A stretch of DNA of 64,000 nucleotides, taken from contig SSNU01001268.1 of NCBI GenBank assembly GCA_012064415.1, positions 372,001-436,000 of the forward strand, written 5' to 3'. Below are positions 32,523 to 46,400 of this stretch, in pieces. A program made the position numbers and the translations under genes. The DNA comes from Gyrodactylus bullatarudis (Eukaryota; Platyhelminthes; Monogenea; Gyrodactylidea; Gyrodactylidae). The notes below the pieces were generated by a model. It saw only the letters and a program-made list of their open reading frames with translations. It did no database searches and was not told where the DNA came from. Positions within the stretch are counted from its first letter, which is position 1. Every line of letters starts with the position of its first letter.

Positions 32523-32980
32523 ATGAAGAATATCGTTGTTCTCTTGGTTCTTTCAGCTATTTCCATCAATTTAGCGTCATCCAAGTATACTCCAACACCA
32601 AAATTATGTTGGCTTGAGGCTAATAGATGGTGTCGTGATAATAAACTTGGTCATCTCTATGTTCCGCAAAAAAAAACCATTGTAAGTTGGTGAAATTCTT
32701 TAACCGATCAACCAGGCTGAAGCAATGAAACATTGCAAAGGAGATAGATGTTGGATTGGTCTTCACAGGTTGTATGCTCATAATCATGAATTTGTTGCAC
32801 TGAATTATAAAAAATCAACTTAGTGAGTTTATTATTTTCGAGAAATATTTTAGTCGTTTTGTTAAGGGCCAGCCCGATGATTTTGGACGTGGGGAAGCAT
32901 GCGTCGAAGCATATCCTAACAATAAAATGGTCAATGACAACGCATGCTGGGAAGCTAATCATGGTGTTTGTGAAAAATGA
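32523..32980 (+). CDS. Secreted single-domain C-type lectin, 3 exons
   Basis: Exons 32523-32681, 32716-32822 and 32854-32980 sum to 393 nt (130 aa). Introns are just 34 and 31 nt. Residues 1-20 are a signal peptide (IVVLLVLSAISINLASS). The rest is one compact C-type lectin-like domain with CWIGLHRL, then the QPD sugar-specificity motif (KGQPDDFGRGEACVE), and NDNACWEANHGVCEK at the end. QPD favours galactose-type ligands in classic family members. The usual WND calcium motif is replaced by VND, so calcium binding is uncertain. AATAAA follows near 32991. Its paralogue lies tail to tail at 33533-34148 with the second intron at the same position and phase. Likely roles are extracellular recognition or immunity. 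Confidence 0.85.
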
Positions 32981-33532
32981 ATAATCAATGAATAAATTTT
33001 ATTCCGACTTCTAAATACATCATATTATTATTATAGAATAAAATTTATGTATTAATTGTTTAACTTTTACAAATTCGCATTGTTCATCTGGTATTACTAG
33101 TTCAGCAAATATTCCTACAAATTTTTATTTTGGAACATCTTTGGGGAGATCATCAAAGAGATTATCTAGAGATCGTTCTTTCCTCAGAGAAAAAATGGAA
33201 TAACCATCTAATAATACAATTATTAAATTATAAACTACATGTTGCGACAACTATCCCCGCCGTAATGGCAAAAACGATTCTTGTACGAAATTTCACAATT
33301 TCATTAACATTTTTGCTAGAATTTAGTTGGTTAGCTAGTTTTTCTGGCTTAAATGAAAACGAACGAAAAAGAAAATTATTCATAACTGAATATTAATAAA
33401 ACGAAAGAATTTCTCCTTTAATTTGTTTTAAATCATATTCGGTTATTTTTTAATTGCATATTTGAAAATTGAAAATTCATGCATGTAAAATTTTCATTGA
33501 AAATACTTTGTTGAGTAGGCGCCTAATCAGGG
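32981..33532. other. Shared 3' spacer between convergent lectin genes
   Basis: 550 bp between the stop codons of the two lectin genes. A plus-strand frame of 88 codons at 33130-33396 has no recognisable content and I do not annotate it. Confidence 0.45.
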
Positions 33533-34148
33533 TTATCTGACTATTCTACTTACATCTCCACCATCATTACATAGTCCATAGAGTTTTCTGTCACAATTAA
33601 GATCATCCAATTTACCAGCTGCATACTTTGTATTTAGAATTGCTATACAATCTTCTTTTCCCTCTCTATTGTCCGGACTCATTTCATTCCAATCTCTAGA
33701 GATAAATTTTCGTCAGAGATTCCTTCAAAATTCTACATTGAGTAATTTTTATAAACTAAATTATTTATTAGCCCGAAAAAGAATTCGGCCATTAAAAAAT
33801 ATCGTTAATAACCAATATGGAAATAAAAAAAGAATTTCTCTCACAAGTAATGATACTCAAAGTCGAGTGAAATAAAATGATCATCGTTAAATATTGCCCT
33901 ACGGACTCCAATCCAACACTCGGTGTCTGGACAAAAGGAAGCTGCCTCTATCTTGTTTTATGTCCCCTATAAATTCAATTTGCATCTCTTACATTCCCCT
34001 CTTCATTTGGAGTATAGAGATTATTGTAAAAGTTGTCAAAGCAGTATTGCTGAGCCACTGCCCATGTAACTCTCTGAGGTGTCCTCTTCAACCCAGTTAT
34101 CAAGTTGCATAACAACAAAATTATCTCCAAAACTACACATTGATCCAT
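33533..34148 (-). CDS. Second secreted C-type lectin, 3 exons
   Basis: Exons 33993-34148, 33845-33945 and 33533-33695 sum to 420 nt (139 aa); introns are 47 and 149 nt. The ATG at 34148 begins a signal peptide (VVLEIILLLCNLITG). The C-type lectin domain follows: RVTWAVAQQYC, CWIGVRR, DWNEMSPDNREGKEDCIAIL, then KLDDLNCDRKLYGLC. The QPD/EPN position reads SPD and the WND position reads LDD, so canonical calcium-dependent sugar binding is doubtful. Cysteines for the domain's disulfides are kept. It shares intron placement and the CWIG(L/V)-R core with the neighbouring lectin, so the two arose by inverted duplication or local rearrangement. Confidence 0.8.
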
Positions 34149-34422
34149 TACGTTATAAATTCTCTTTAATAGTAGTATTAGAAGCCGAATTTATGAGAAA
34201 AGAAAATATTAATTCATTCAAGCCAATGATAGTGAAAAATTGTATATTTTCAATTTGGCCAATCAGAATGCTTTCAACTTTTATTTTCCTCGTGTTTATA
34301 GAAATATATCACGGTAGGATGTTGGTAATTTAGGGAGGCAAAAAACGACCAAGCTGGTTAAAATATGCTTACTGCTAGCAAAATTTTTCCATGGATTACA
34401 CACCTAATTAATCACTAGGATA

Positions 34423-37400
34423 ATGCATTTTCCATTGAAATCTTCAGCTGGGAATAGTCCAAAGGATGAAATTGTCATGAAGAACTATTCTCAACTGCTG
34501 AGTAATCGCGGTGATTTCTCCGAGTCCACTGGTCAGATTCATTCAAAAAATGCCAAAGATTTAGTCAAAATGCCAGACATGAACGAAAAAATTAAGCGTA
34601 GTCTTAGTGAAACGTTGGTTGTTCCATTGAAGAAGCCTCTCAAAGACGATATCATCATCTGTGATCATTGTGGATCGAATATGAAACCTCTTTTGCCTCA
34701 TAATGAACATTTTCCCAAGAAACGCAGACAAATATTATCACAATACTCACAAGAGATTTGTAACTTGGACTCATCTAGTTCTTTTTATGGAAATAATGTA
34801 CCAGCTGCAGCCTATGCTCTTGCCTGGGCAACTGACAAGCACAAACGTTCCCGAAATGCCCCCGGTCCCAGTTGTAGTTCCGGTGACGAATCGGTTAATC
34901 AAATTAAATGTGTTCCTGAATTTGTTGAGGATTACAAAAAGAATAAAGCTCTAATTGGTGAGTTGCAAGAGATAATTATTTATTCTAAAACCTAAAATTT
35001 AATTGATATTACATCATAAATATCTGGGGAACCGGATTAGGTGAGATAGAGAGTTTTAATTTCATAAAACTATTTTACTACCCCATACAATTTTAAAAAC
35101 TAAACGTTAAAAAAATTCCATAAATCTTTCATCAATAATTTTGTGTAGTTGTATGGCCCTACTCACTGAATTTTCAACATATAGTTATCATAATCTGCTC
35201 TCTTCCTTTGAATAATTCATCTAGATATAAATCAACATTCTATAAATGCATCTTGTTCTTCTTTCTGACTAATTTGATACCTGCCCTATAGATTTGGGCC
35301 TCCTTGTAAGTTATTCGGCATAGTTTAACTCCACTGGGAAAGTTATTTGACACGAATAATTAAATTTGTGTAAGCCGATTTAAAAATAATAGTCTTTTTA
35401 CTTTCAAGTGTATGTCAGTTGTCTCCCTCAAACTATTATTATACCTTGATAGAAAAAATATTTAGTCCTGAAATATATTGATCAATACAAACTAATTATA
35501 GAAGATAAATTTTCCTATTGATTATAGCTAACCAATACATGATAATGGTTTAATTCCTGAAATCTTTAGGGTGAATTAAAAAGTGAGAAATTCATTGGTG
35601 TGTGATTTTTTCTCAAGTCTGAATATTTACCAATAAATCATCCTATTTTTGTGGATCATTTTGGGAAATATCTTTCAAATACATATTTTTCAAGATCAAG
35701 TTCTTCTCTTTTACCCAGGGAATAATGGAAGTAACCCTTGGAAACGTGTGATCTTAACGATTAGAAATCATTTGATCTAAATTTCCTTGTTCCTTACTAT
35801 TCTCTCCTCTCCCCACCCTTCTCAATATGTAGTGTTTAGTTTATATATTTTTTTGTTTCAGTAAAAAGAGATATGTATTCTATGAAAAGAAGTGGAAATT
35901 CTTATTGAAAAAACATGATTTCCGATTTGAGAAAAGTTGAACATATATATTCATTCCATTCTTCCTTTTTTTCACAAACAAGAGACTTGATTCATCAGAG
36001 TTGCATTACGAAAACTCTGAAAAATCACAGAAATAATCCTCTCATCAGAATTCAAGCTCAAATTATCAAGAATCAATGTCCACCAATCCCCTCAAGGGCA
36101 TATTTGCATTTGTATTTAGATTCTTCTTGTTTAATAGTCCAAAATAATCTTAGACCATAGATGTTGTAAATCATCATGTGTTAAATTAACCTCTAGAGTC
36201 TAGTGAGAAATGATTTATTTTGAGTTTAATTTTCTCTTTTTCATTATGTCTCTGTCTCTCGAATGATCCATGTTGCCAAGAGAAGGAGATTGGGAGAAAG
36301 GCAGGATTGTAAACCAATTGATTTATTCAATTTTCATTATAAAAAAAAGTAATCCTCTTACTTTGCTCTCGTTCAAATCTGCCCCCTCTCCCCCCGCTTA
36401 AGTGGGTATTATGCATTTTGGTAAAATTAAAATGTCAAATTACCTTGACAATATCCTCGTAAACATATATATGTATATACACACATTTACTTTATTAGAG
36501 AGATTATTAATTTTTCTTGTTTGGAATCAAGCTTTATGAAGAAGGAATACGCCTGCTGAGATGTCAAATTCTTTTTGTTAAGGATACTATAAATTTACAG
36601 TGCATTTTATATAGTGCATCCTGATACGCTTAATCTTCTTCAAAGCTAACCGAAATCAAGTCTTTGATTAGTCTATTTCTATATTATAATCATTTTGTCT
36701 GTTGATTACCTTTTGGTCTAATCATCCGCCCGTTTTTTCCTTCAAGGAAAAGTTCTCAGCTACATTAAAATTGCATTAATAATTTCTTCTCCCTGCCATA
36801 AAATATTTATTATGTCCAATTGTTTTTACGTCTACGTGAGAAAAAAATTCTCTCTTTTTGAAAATTCAGTTGGTACTCTGAAATTCATTTTGGCATGGAT
36901 TTAAAACCAGTTTTTCACCATGAAAAATTTCCTGTTCAAATAAATTAGCAAGCTGAAGACATGAAGTTGTAATTCCTCTTCAATAGACTGTTAAATGAAC
37001 AAACTTTCCTTGGCAATAAAGGTAGCTTAACCTGGTGGGATTACACAAATATTTTCACTTTTTTTCCCTTGTCACATTCTTCACAGAGGGCTAATTAATT
37101 GTTGTTTCAAAGAAGGGTACAATTTTTCTGATGAGTTAATCTTTTCATTAATGCAAAAGATGAAATTTAATCCCAAAAACTGAAATGTACAATTGATGAA
37201 TACCACGCCCAGGTGATGACAGCTCAAATAAAAATACAAATCAATTTATTTTCAGTATGGTCTACTTTTACCACACATTCAACCATTTTTTTAAACACAG
37301 TAAACTAACAACTCGTTTCCTCTAACAATTTCTTTGTTTATATGCTTCTTTCTGTTGAAAACTAATCTTTATCGAGATTGAATTTTTGACAAGTTGAAAT

Positions 37401-40400
37401 CTCTCTACCTGATTTGAATTATTTCTTTCCTTCTCTCAATATAACTTAATTTTTTAATTCGAGTATAGCAAACTTTTTTCTAAAGCCTCTTCCAAAAGTT
37501 TCGATTCTTATCTATTAATTATTCCTATTAGTCAAGATCTGAACCCTTTCTAACCAAAGCTTTCTCATCAGAATTTACTTCTGATTGAAGTTTAGCTAAA
37601 AATACTTTATACCTTTGATAACAAACAGGGATAGCTTTGGATATCTGTGAGTAGCATAGGTAAAAATATACTTTTATTATCTCTCATGATATCTCATAAA
37701 GAGTTGATAAGATCACCTGGAATTTCCCTCGTCTAAAATTGAAAAACACAACAGGAAAATGTGCGGAATTTTAAAATCTGATCCTTGCCCACCCAAAAGG
37801 ATCAATGATTTTCTCAATTCCATTCAAAGGAGTCATTCTCTCGTCTGCATACGAACAAAACTTAAATAGAAAATCTGAACATTTGACATCTATTTATACA
37901 CTTTTTCCTACATCTGGATAGTGTGTGTTGTCTGTGTGCAGAGATTTCTTTCCCAACAAACATATTTATTTCATTACCATTTTTACAATCATATTTCACT
38001 AAATATATTCCCTTCTACTACTAATAAAAATGCCATCTCTCTCCCTCAAGTGTTGAGTGTGCCAGGGATCGGAAGTTGTTACAATTGCAGAATCAGTCAG
38101 TTTTTCTTGACTTTTACTAAGTTTATTCTCATATTTTTTCCCACTCTCCACGGAGAGAACTACGCAAATTGCCTTTGGGAAAATATTCCAAAGGATCTAT
38201 TTTCAACCTTTTCATTACACATTAATACAAAATTGTATCATTCCCTAATAATATTCCAAGTTGTAGTCTTTTTTTGAAAATTAAAATGAAAAATTTTCAT
38301 ACTCTGATATGAAAAAATCCCATTTTTCCTTTAGAAAATTCCTCTAATTTTAAGACATTTTTCTCAACATGTAAAAAAAAGTCCCCCCCCCCCCCCGATT
38401 TACTTGACTCATCATTCATGTTCCACCAAAAGTACCAGATTAATTAACATTTAATTGAATAGAGTTACTTGGATTTATTTTGTATACATTATTTATTTTA
38501 ATTCTAAAAAAAACAAAATAATTTCAGTATACGAGTGTAACCTTGGTAGGTGTGAATCACTTGAAAATTAATTTTGTCATCTCTCCATGTAGCCCAGAGA
38601 TAGAAGTGCTTGAGGAATCCCAAATTCTACTAATAATCATGCATATATTCACAATCTATGTCTTTTCTATATACATTTTATAATCATGTGTAAATATATA
38701 TATACAGGGGCGTGTTATGGCAAAGATTTGCATGTCTACTTCAATCATATTGTCATTACCTCTTTTTTTATCATTTCATTTTTGTCATTGAAGAAAATGT
38801 AAACCAACGCAAGGATAAAACCACAGAAATGGGTTTGATTCGCCAATCAACGCAAAAGGAGAATGTAACAGAATCAACTATTGCACAGGTTATCAGTTGT
38901 GCTGCCATTGGTCAAGTGGGCATCCTGGGTAACGATCAAAAGGATAAACTCACCAGAGTTTTGAAAAAGACCAAGACTGTGAGTTTTATTTTGAAAGAAA
39001 TTTTCAAAATTTCTGAGATAAAATCTATAGAATTCTCCTGATTGACATAAACCAAAAAAAGCAGAAACAAGTTCCCTCAATTCCCCTCCCCCTGAAAACC
39101 ATCATGTGAATCTTGTGTAACGATTAATCTAATTCTTTCATTCATTTATTGGAATATTACAAAATTTCTTTCTTAGGTTTCATTACCAGACAAGAATCAA
39201 GACAGTTCATCATCATCCTCTGATTCCGGCAGTGTCATCACCGATGTTGAGAGTCCACTAAAGACTGAACGGGTCCATCAGAGGCGTGGTGGCGGTGAAG
39301 TTCGCAGAATGATTGGCCCAGGTGGACCATTGGGCTCTGGTGTCCAACCACTCATTCCAAAGGGTAACAGCTCAAGTATGACTAAATCCCAGCAAAGATC
39401 AGTTGGCTGGCGTCTAAGCCGGCGCAAAGAACTCAATGAACGTCGAAAGAGGATATTCGACTACTCAATCATATTTGCCTTTTTTGGACTAGCTGTTGTC
39501 GTTATGGAAACAGAATTGACTCTTACCAAAGTATACAATAAAGTGAGTATTGTCATTACATTATATTATTCCCAAGGCCAAGATCAAAGGCACCCACCAA
39601 CTTTTATTTAAAAATCATCAATCCTCTGTTTATAAAATTTTACACCATCTTGGCTACTTATATTATATATATTCTTGCTTTGAATCATTTTCCTTTGATT
39701 TGTCTGTATTAAGGAAAAGATTGATCAAATCAAATCCCTCAATTGCTAAGAGATTATCAAGAGCTCAGGAACTAGACCACAAGTCTGTTTAGAAAAAAAA
39801 ATTTATTATTTTGTTACGGTACAAATATTTTTTCCTCGCTCCCTTTTTCTATCTGATGCTTCCGATATATTCTCTGTGCTCTGTAATCGCCGTTGATTTT
39901 TCCCAAATTGACCGGGATTTTTTCAGGTCGTATTCAGAATATATACAGATATAATAGGTAATAATTTGACGTGAAAAACTGATTATATTGAACAAGTGTG
40001 TCTAATAAATCAAAATTTATCATTTCTCGTAGTAAAATTCATTTTTAAAAAATTCATCTATGCAATTTATTCAGAAAGCTTATATTCACTTGCAATAGTT
40101 TGATCGAATTAATCTTTTTTCCATTCAAATAAAAATATTCCCGCAGAACAAGTTCTAAAAGAGGAAAAATAAATCATTTATTTTGGAATTCAAGTATTTA
40201 GTTTCTGATCAATTCTCCTCATGTTTTTTTTTCTTGTCCAATCTACGCATTTAAAATAGGGAAAAAAGAATCCATCCCTTACACATTTCTAAAGTATAGC
40301 AAATTCTTCTGAAGCTTCTTTGCCTTCCTTAGCATGCGTTAACAATAATTTGTCTGTTTTTTTCTATAATCCCCTAGAAAATATTCCTTTAATAAATGGT

Positions 40401-43400
40401 TCCTATTGATAATCTCTACCTGTTGCGACTATGAAAAGTTATCTTGTCTAGAATATTGTGGGTCTAGATGACTGCTGTTGTCCATTTTGTAATTATTGGT
40501 TACCCACCTATGACAGCACTATGTAATTATATAGACATTCCTTACTTCTCTTTTTACTAAGAAAATAAAGGATTTAGAAATAATTTCATTTGAATTCTAA
40601 AACAAAAACCCCAAAATGAGAATTGTCGAAATCATATTTTATTTCTTGACCCATATTGAGGAAGTCTCTAGTGAATCGGTTAAGCTCTCACATGATCTCG
40701 TCAGACTTTAACACCGCCTTCATAACTTTTATCTCTTCTCTGTATTGATTACAATCGTTGTCCAACTCAAGTTCATCCATTCACACTAAGGAATATTCTA
40801 GCCCTCTTATAATTCAGTTATGAATAGTTAAAAAAAGGCGCTTTTACTTGGAAGGCTCTCATTCAAAAGATGAAATTCATCTTGAAATCCCTGTGACAGA
40901 AATTGGACATTTTTCAATATCTATTCAGAATCTAGAGTCTTCTTGAGAGTGGGCCTCTCTACTAGTGGCTTTCAACAGCCCATAATATAACCTAATTTTG
41001 AGTTATTATATAGAAGAGATTCACGTAATTTTGTATATACGTCTGAAAAACCACTGATTTGCATTTAGGAATTTTCAAGAATTGAAAAAACAAGAGTTTT
41101 ATTGACACTGAATACGTATTTCTTAAAGCTTCATCAGCAAGTTTACTATAAAAATGAAATTATAAATATAATCATTGAAGTAATAAATTACAAAAATTAG
41201 GATGAAAATAGTCTTTTTTCAGCTTACATTCTCTTCTTTTTATGGAACTTACTTCTTACTATTTTTATTCTAATTTTTGTAATTTATTACTTCAATGCTT
41301 ATATTTATAATTTTGAGTATTCGATCGTCCATTCAAGGCTATTGACTTTTATTTCTCTTTTACCATTTACTAATATCATTTTTATTTTGAGAATTTTTAC
41401 AGATATTCTTGGCCTAAATTTATGAAAATGACAATTATCTAATGGAATTCATGATTATTATTCTTTGGTAATTATCTGAATCAATCAATTCCCATTACAT
41501 TAGGAATAGATTTCAGGAATTCAATTTTAATAATTATAAAATGCTTAGTCTTAAAATTTATTCAATGCTGTAAGAAATTTTTAGATATTCAACGGCAAAA
41601 ATGAAAAATTTTTGTTTTTCCCGAACAAATTTATGGGCGATTTACTCATTTGGACGCTTTTACACAAAAAGAAGATTTTCTTAAAATAAATTCTTAATTT
41701 TTTTTGTTCTGATACCCTTAAATCCCATTTTCCCTCAAGTTTGTTAAAACGCAATAAAATTTTCAGAAAATGATGAGGATATGTAGCGAAGGGATTTTAA
41801 ATAGCTATCACAATAATTCTCGTCCGAATAGTCATACAGATTTCTCAAAAACGTTAATTCTATCAATTATCGTATTAAAATTCATTCAAAATTTTTTGGC
41901 GTGGATTCAAAAAATTGTAATTTTCAAATGAGATTTTGTGTAACAGAACAAAATTAAAAATATTTATTTTGTATTAAATATTCACGTATACTTACATATA
42001 CGTCCGAAATTACCATACAGTTATTCATCCTCGTTAGTATAAAAAGAATTTTTTAATTTAGAGAAATATATATTTCGCCAAGTCTTATCAATCTCTAATC
42101 CTGGTTCAATTAAATGATTATAAATATTAGTTCAATGAAATTCATGATTCATGTTAATGAAATCGTAAAATTCTTGAAACACTTCCAATTTTTTACTTCT
42201 ACACCCATTAATAGAGAAGTTTTTTTGGTTTTTCATCAATTGGAAGTGTTTCAAGAATTTTACAATTTCATTGAACTAATATTTATAATCATTTAATTGA
42301 ACCAGGATTAGAGATTGATAAGACTTGGCGAAATATATATTTCTCTAAATTAAAAAATTCTTTTTATACGATGATAAAAATATTTAATTCAAAAGGACAT
42401 TTTTTCCTCAAAAATTAATTCTCTTTCGAATGAAAAAAAGTATAAAAGTATTCAATTAGCCAATGATGATATTAGAGTTTATTCGAATAAAAAATATATT
42501 TACAAATTAGTCCATATATTTAAAAATTCTAGTCCTTTCAGGTTCGACGGTTTCTCTTTATTTTCCCACCAAAATGATTTCATCTGATTGTACCCATCTT
42601 ATTATTATATTATTGGATGAAATTCTGCAAGTCTCAATACAGTAATGTGTACTTTTAACAGCTCCACATGAAATTTCAAGTTAAATTTTTTATTATATTA
42701 TATGAAAGTAGTCAGTAGCTTTTCAAAGGGATGTTTTAATTCACTAAACACTATTTAGTTGCAGTGTCTGATGCTCTCCTTAAATAGAATCATTTGCTAA
42801 ACAACTGACTGTGTATCAAATCTTTTACCGAAAGTCGCATATAATATATTTTTATTTGAAATTGGGACTGTTTAATTTGCTGTCATGTCACTTTATAGTA
42901 CTCATCACATTACTTTTAGTCGCCTCTTTCATATTATGCTTTTCTAAACACTTTGTTGTATAAGAAATTAGTTTTTACAAAATTTAAGAAACCTTTTGAA
43001 TAGTTGAGTTTTGGTCTCCTATCGGTTCTGTTCGTCATTATTTGTATAATTCTTTCATTAAAACCAATCTCTTGTTCCAAAGTCTCTTCCAACCATTTCA
43101 GTTTTTAGAAAAAAGGTTATCGATACGTTAATTGATACTTTTCAATGATGCTTTATTCCTCACACAGTCAAACATTTCATTCACATGAATGTATATAATA
43201 GAGTCTGAATATTAATCCAGAATTAATCTTCTTAGAGAAAAGATGGATTAATATACTATCAGTGGGATGAATAAATCTATTCTTGGCTCCAATTCCATGA
43301 ATGACACATTTTTAGAGATCATGTTATCATTACTCTTTGCGATATGCTTCTTCCCAAGTTGGAGAAATTACAAGATTCCCACCTTCTGAAAAATGCTCGA

Positions 43401-46400
43401 CCTTCATCCTTGGTCTAATCACTTTTTAGGATAGGAGAGTTTCATGTTGCAATTCCTAATTATTTTGGTATTATACGTAAATAAACAGTGAATACATATT
43501 AGAAATGTCAAATAGGCAACCAGTTTGACAGTGATATTTAAATTAGACCTCAGCTGCTTTTCACAAATACAAATATATATTAACATTAAATCAGTGGTGT
43601 TGTTGTTGTTCCTTTTGATTGATTGTTTCTGCAGGGAAAATGATTTCCTTATTCTATCAATATTACACTATTCGCATGCGTTTAACCTTAACAAAGAAAA
43701 GTAATGACTTACCTGTTGGCTATGTCGAGAATTTTAATCACACTCCCAATGCCTTTTGAACCTATCGTGACGAAAAGAAAACCAATCGAGTAAAAGACTC
43801 AAAATTGATATAAAACGCTTCTAAATGAGATTCTAAATGGGAATTCTATCCAATAAGTATTCCTTTGTTTCTATTGAATTTCCCATCTATTAATAAGTAG
43901 AAGTAAATCAAATTTTACTAATCTTGGTCATTTTATTCTCATTATCGTTTGGAACCTGAATTTCGAGTTTTTGATCATTTTTCCTTTTGAAAATCAATGA
44001 AATTCCTCAAAACTGGTCGGACTGTCGTAAATTTAACGATGATATTCAGCATTTCTTATCTAATCTTGATTATGAAAAACTTTTTTTGACCACACTTCCA
44101 CTTTCGAATCATGTCCAAGTACGAAAAATGCGAGTTTGGCGCCAAATCAAATTTGAAATATGACCATATTTTTCAGAATTTTTTTTCTTTAAATAGAAAA
44201 TGTGATCAACCAGATAAGAATTCCAAAAATCTTTAACGTATTTGAATTCGATCCCGTAATATTTATATGGCTCAGATATATATTAGGGTAATACAAAATT
44301 TTATTTTTCCCGAACTATGTACCATGCCTTAAGCAAAAATTGATGTTTTAACCGAGAAAAACACACTTTTAAAAATCAAAATGAAAATTTTTATGTTCTG
44401 ATAAAATCATCAAAATTCATCTAATTTCTTTGGAATTTCTTTCAACGTTTAAAAATAGACTTATTTTTACTATATTTCTATTCAAAATTTTGTAGAAACT
44501 ATTCAAAATTCTTAATTCTTTTGTTTCTCGTAGCGAAATTCATTGAAAAAATCTTGGCGCGTGTTCAAAACATGTAAAAATATGCACTAAACACTTTTTA
44601 TTCTTGAATTAAAATAGGTTTTTCTGAAAAGAAATTTCTACGCTTCATAAGTAGCTGTGTAACTTTGAAATATGCAAAATTAGGAACCTAATTATAACCA
44701 TGCTGAATATAAGTGATCTAGGTTACCTCAGATTCGCAATACTGTTCTATCTGAATTGTCATTTCAAAAGGTAACAAAAAACAAGAGAGAACACTTGAAA
44801 TCGTCATACTTGAATAGGGAGATTCGTAATTCGAATTGAATTGATAATGCCTAGCAATCCAAGAACTCTCTCTTTCACTCAATACGAATACAAATAAATC
44901 CTCAAATAAAACTAATAATTTATGAATTACTGTATAAAGTGTGTGTACTTGAATGTACACAATATAAAAATCTATGTTACTTTATTACCATACAGGTTAT
45001 GGGGGGAAAGGCATAAGCTGAGCAAAGCCACTACTACTACTCTCGCTAAAAATGAATGAAACTATTCTCAAGAATAGTCCTTGAAAAAAGAATTTTATCT
45101 TATAAAATTATTCAATTCTCACTTATTCTTAATTAACCCTATCGAGACGAAAGGAAAACCAATCGAGTAAATGACCCAAAATTGATATAAAACGCAATTC
45201 AATAAGGATTCCTTTGTTCCTATCCTAAGATAGTCGATTTTCTATTTAAAATCCCGTCTACTAATAAGTGGATGGAAACCAAATTTTACTCATTTTGGTT
45301 ATTTTATCCAGATTTAGATATCTCTTTGAGACTTTTTGGTATTTTTTTAGCGTAACTTATAAGATAGATCATGTGATATTTTAGCTGAGAATTTCTGACA
45401 TGAAATAATTGCCCTATATAGGGCGAACCTCACGAAAGGGTTAAACTATTCTCCATTTCCCATCTGACCTAGGAACTGAGAGGTGTAAAAGAACACCTGG
45501 AATCAATCTTCATTCATTGGTTACATTTCAGTAAAAGACAAGAGTTTCAAGATTCAACACATTCCTTTTTTACGACTGGTATATGTGTCACCTTGTTCCT
45601 TTAAATTTTCAATTAAAATTATCCCTGTCTAAGATGAATTTTATTTTTAACATTTGTTAATTTTCATCTCCCACTATAACACAATTCAAGTTAATAAATA
45701 TTAGTTTCCTTCGTGTAAAAATGCACACCCTTTATATATATCTGAGTTTTAATTTAATGATATTAAAAATTCTTCTCCTATTTCCCTATAGAATGAAATC
45801 TACTCTTTCCTCATGAAGTCGTTGATATCAGCATCAACCTTGGTCCTGATCATGTTGATTATCGCCTATAATGTTGTGGAAATCCAGGCAAGTCCTACAC
45901 AATTTTGGATAAGAAATATATATCTAAACTATTACCTTCTGTTTTTAGCTTTTCTCCGTGAATAACTGCATTGAAGACTGGCGGATAGCCACCAACTCTA
46001 GAAGGTTATCAATTGCCCTTATTGAGATCCTCATTTGTATCATACATCCGCCGCCCTTTCACATCAACTATGGCTGGATTGTTCGTATCGATGATAGCGG
46101 GGAAGGTAGTAATAAACTGCTAAATGTTCCCGGTTGTTTGTTAGACGATAATGATAACATGAGCTCATCAACGTCCACTCCAATCACTACTACCATGCCA
46201 AGTACTTTCAACGAGTCGGAATTCTTCGACAATTCAGAGACATTCTTTTTGCACATTGATGATATTTTAGCTTTGTTTATGTTTTTCAGACTATATCTAA
46301 TATTTAGATTTCTTCTATTACACTCAAAAATGTTCACTGACACCAGTTCCAGGAGTATCGGTGCACTAAATAGGGTACAATTCAATATTCGATTTGTCCT

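Larger units (their letters stand above)
39543..45791 (+). other. SK intron 3, rich in inverted repeats
   Basis: A 6.2 kb intron without recognised exons. It carries two strong palindromes (41157-41313 and 42037-42369), fragments of repeat family R2 (about 41855-41960 and 44280-44575), a TTAA-flanked MITE at 45133-45444 and a related partial copy near 43761-43945. Confidence 0.6.

Noticed and set aside
33130..33396. 88-codon plus-strand frame between the lectins
   Set aside because: No signal peptide, domain or splice context; the composition matches AT-rich spacer.
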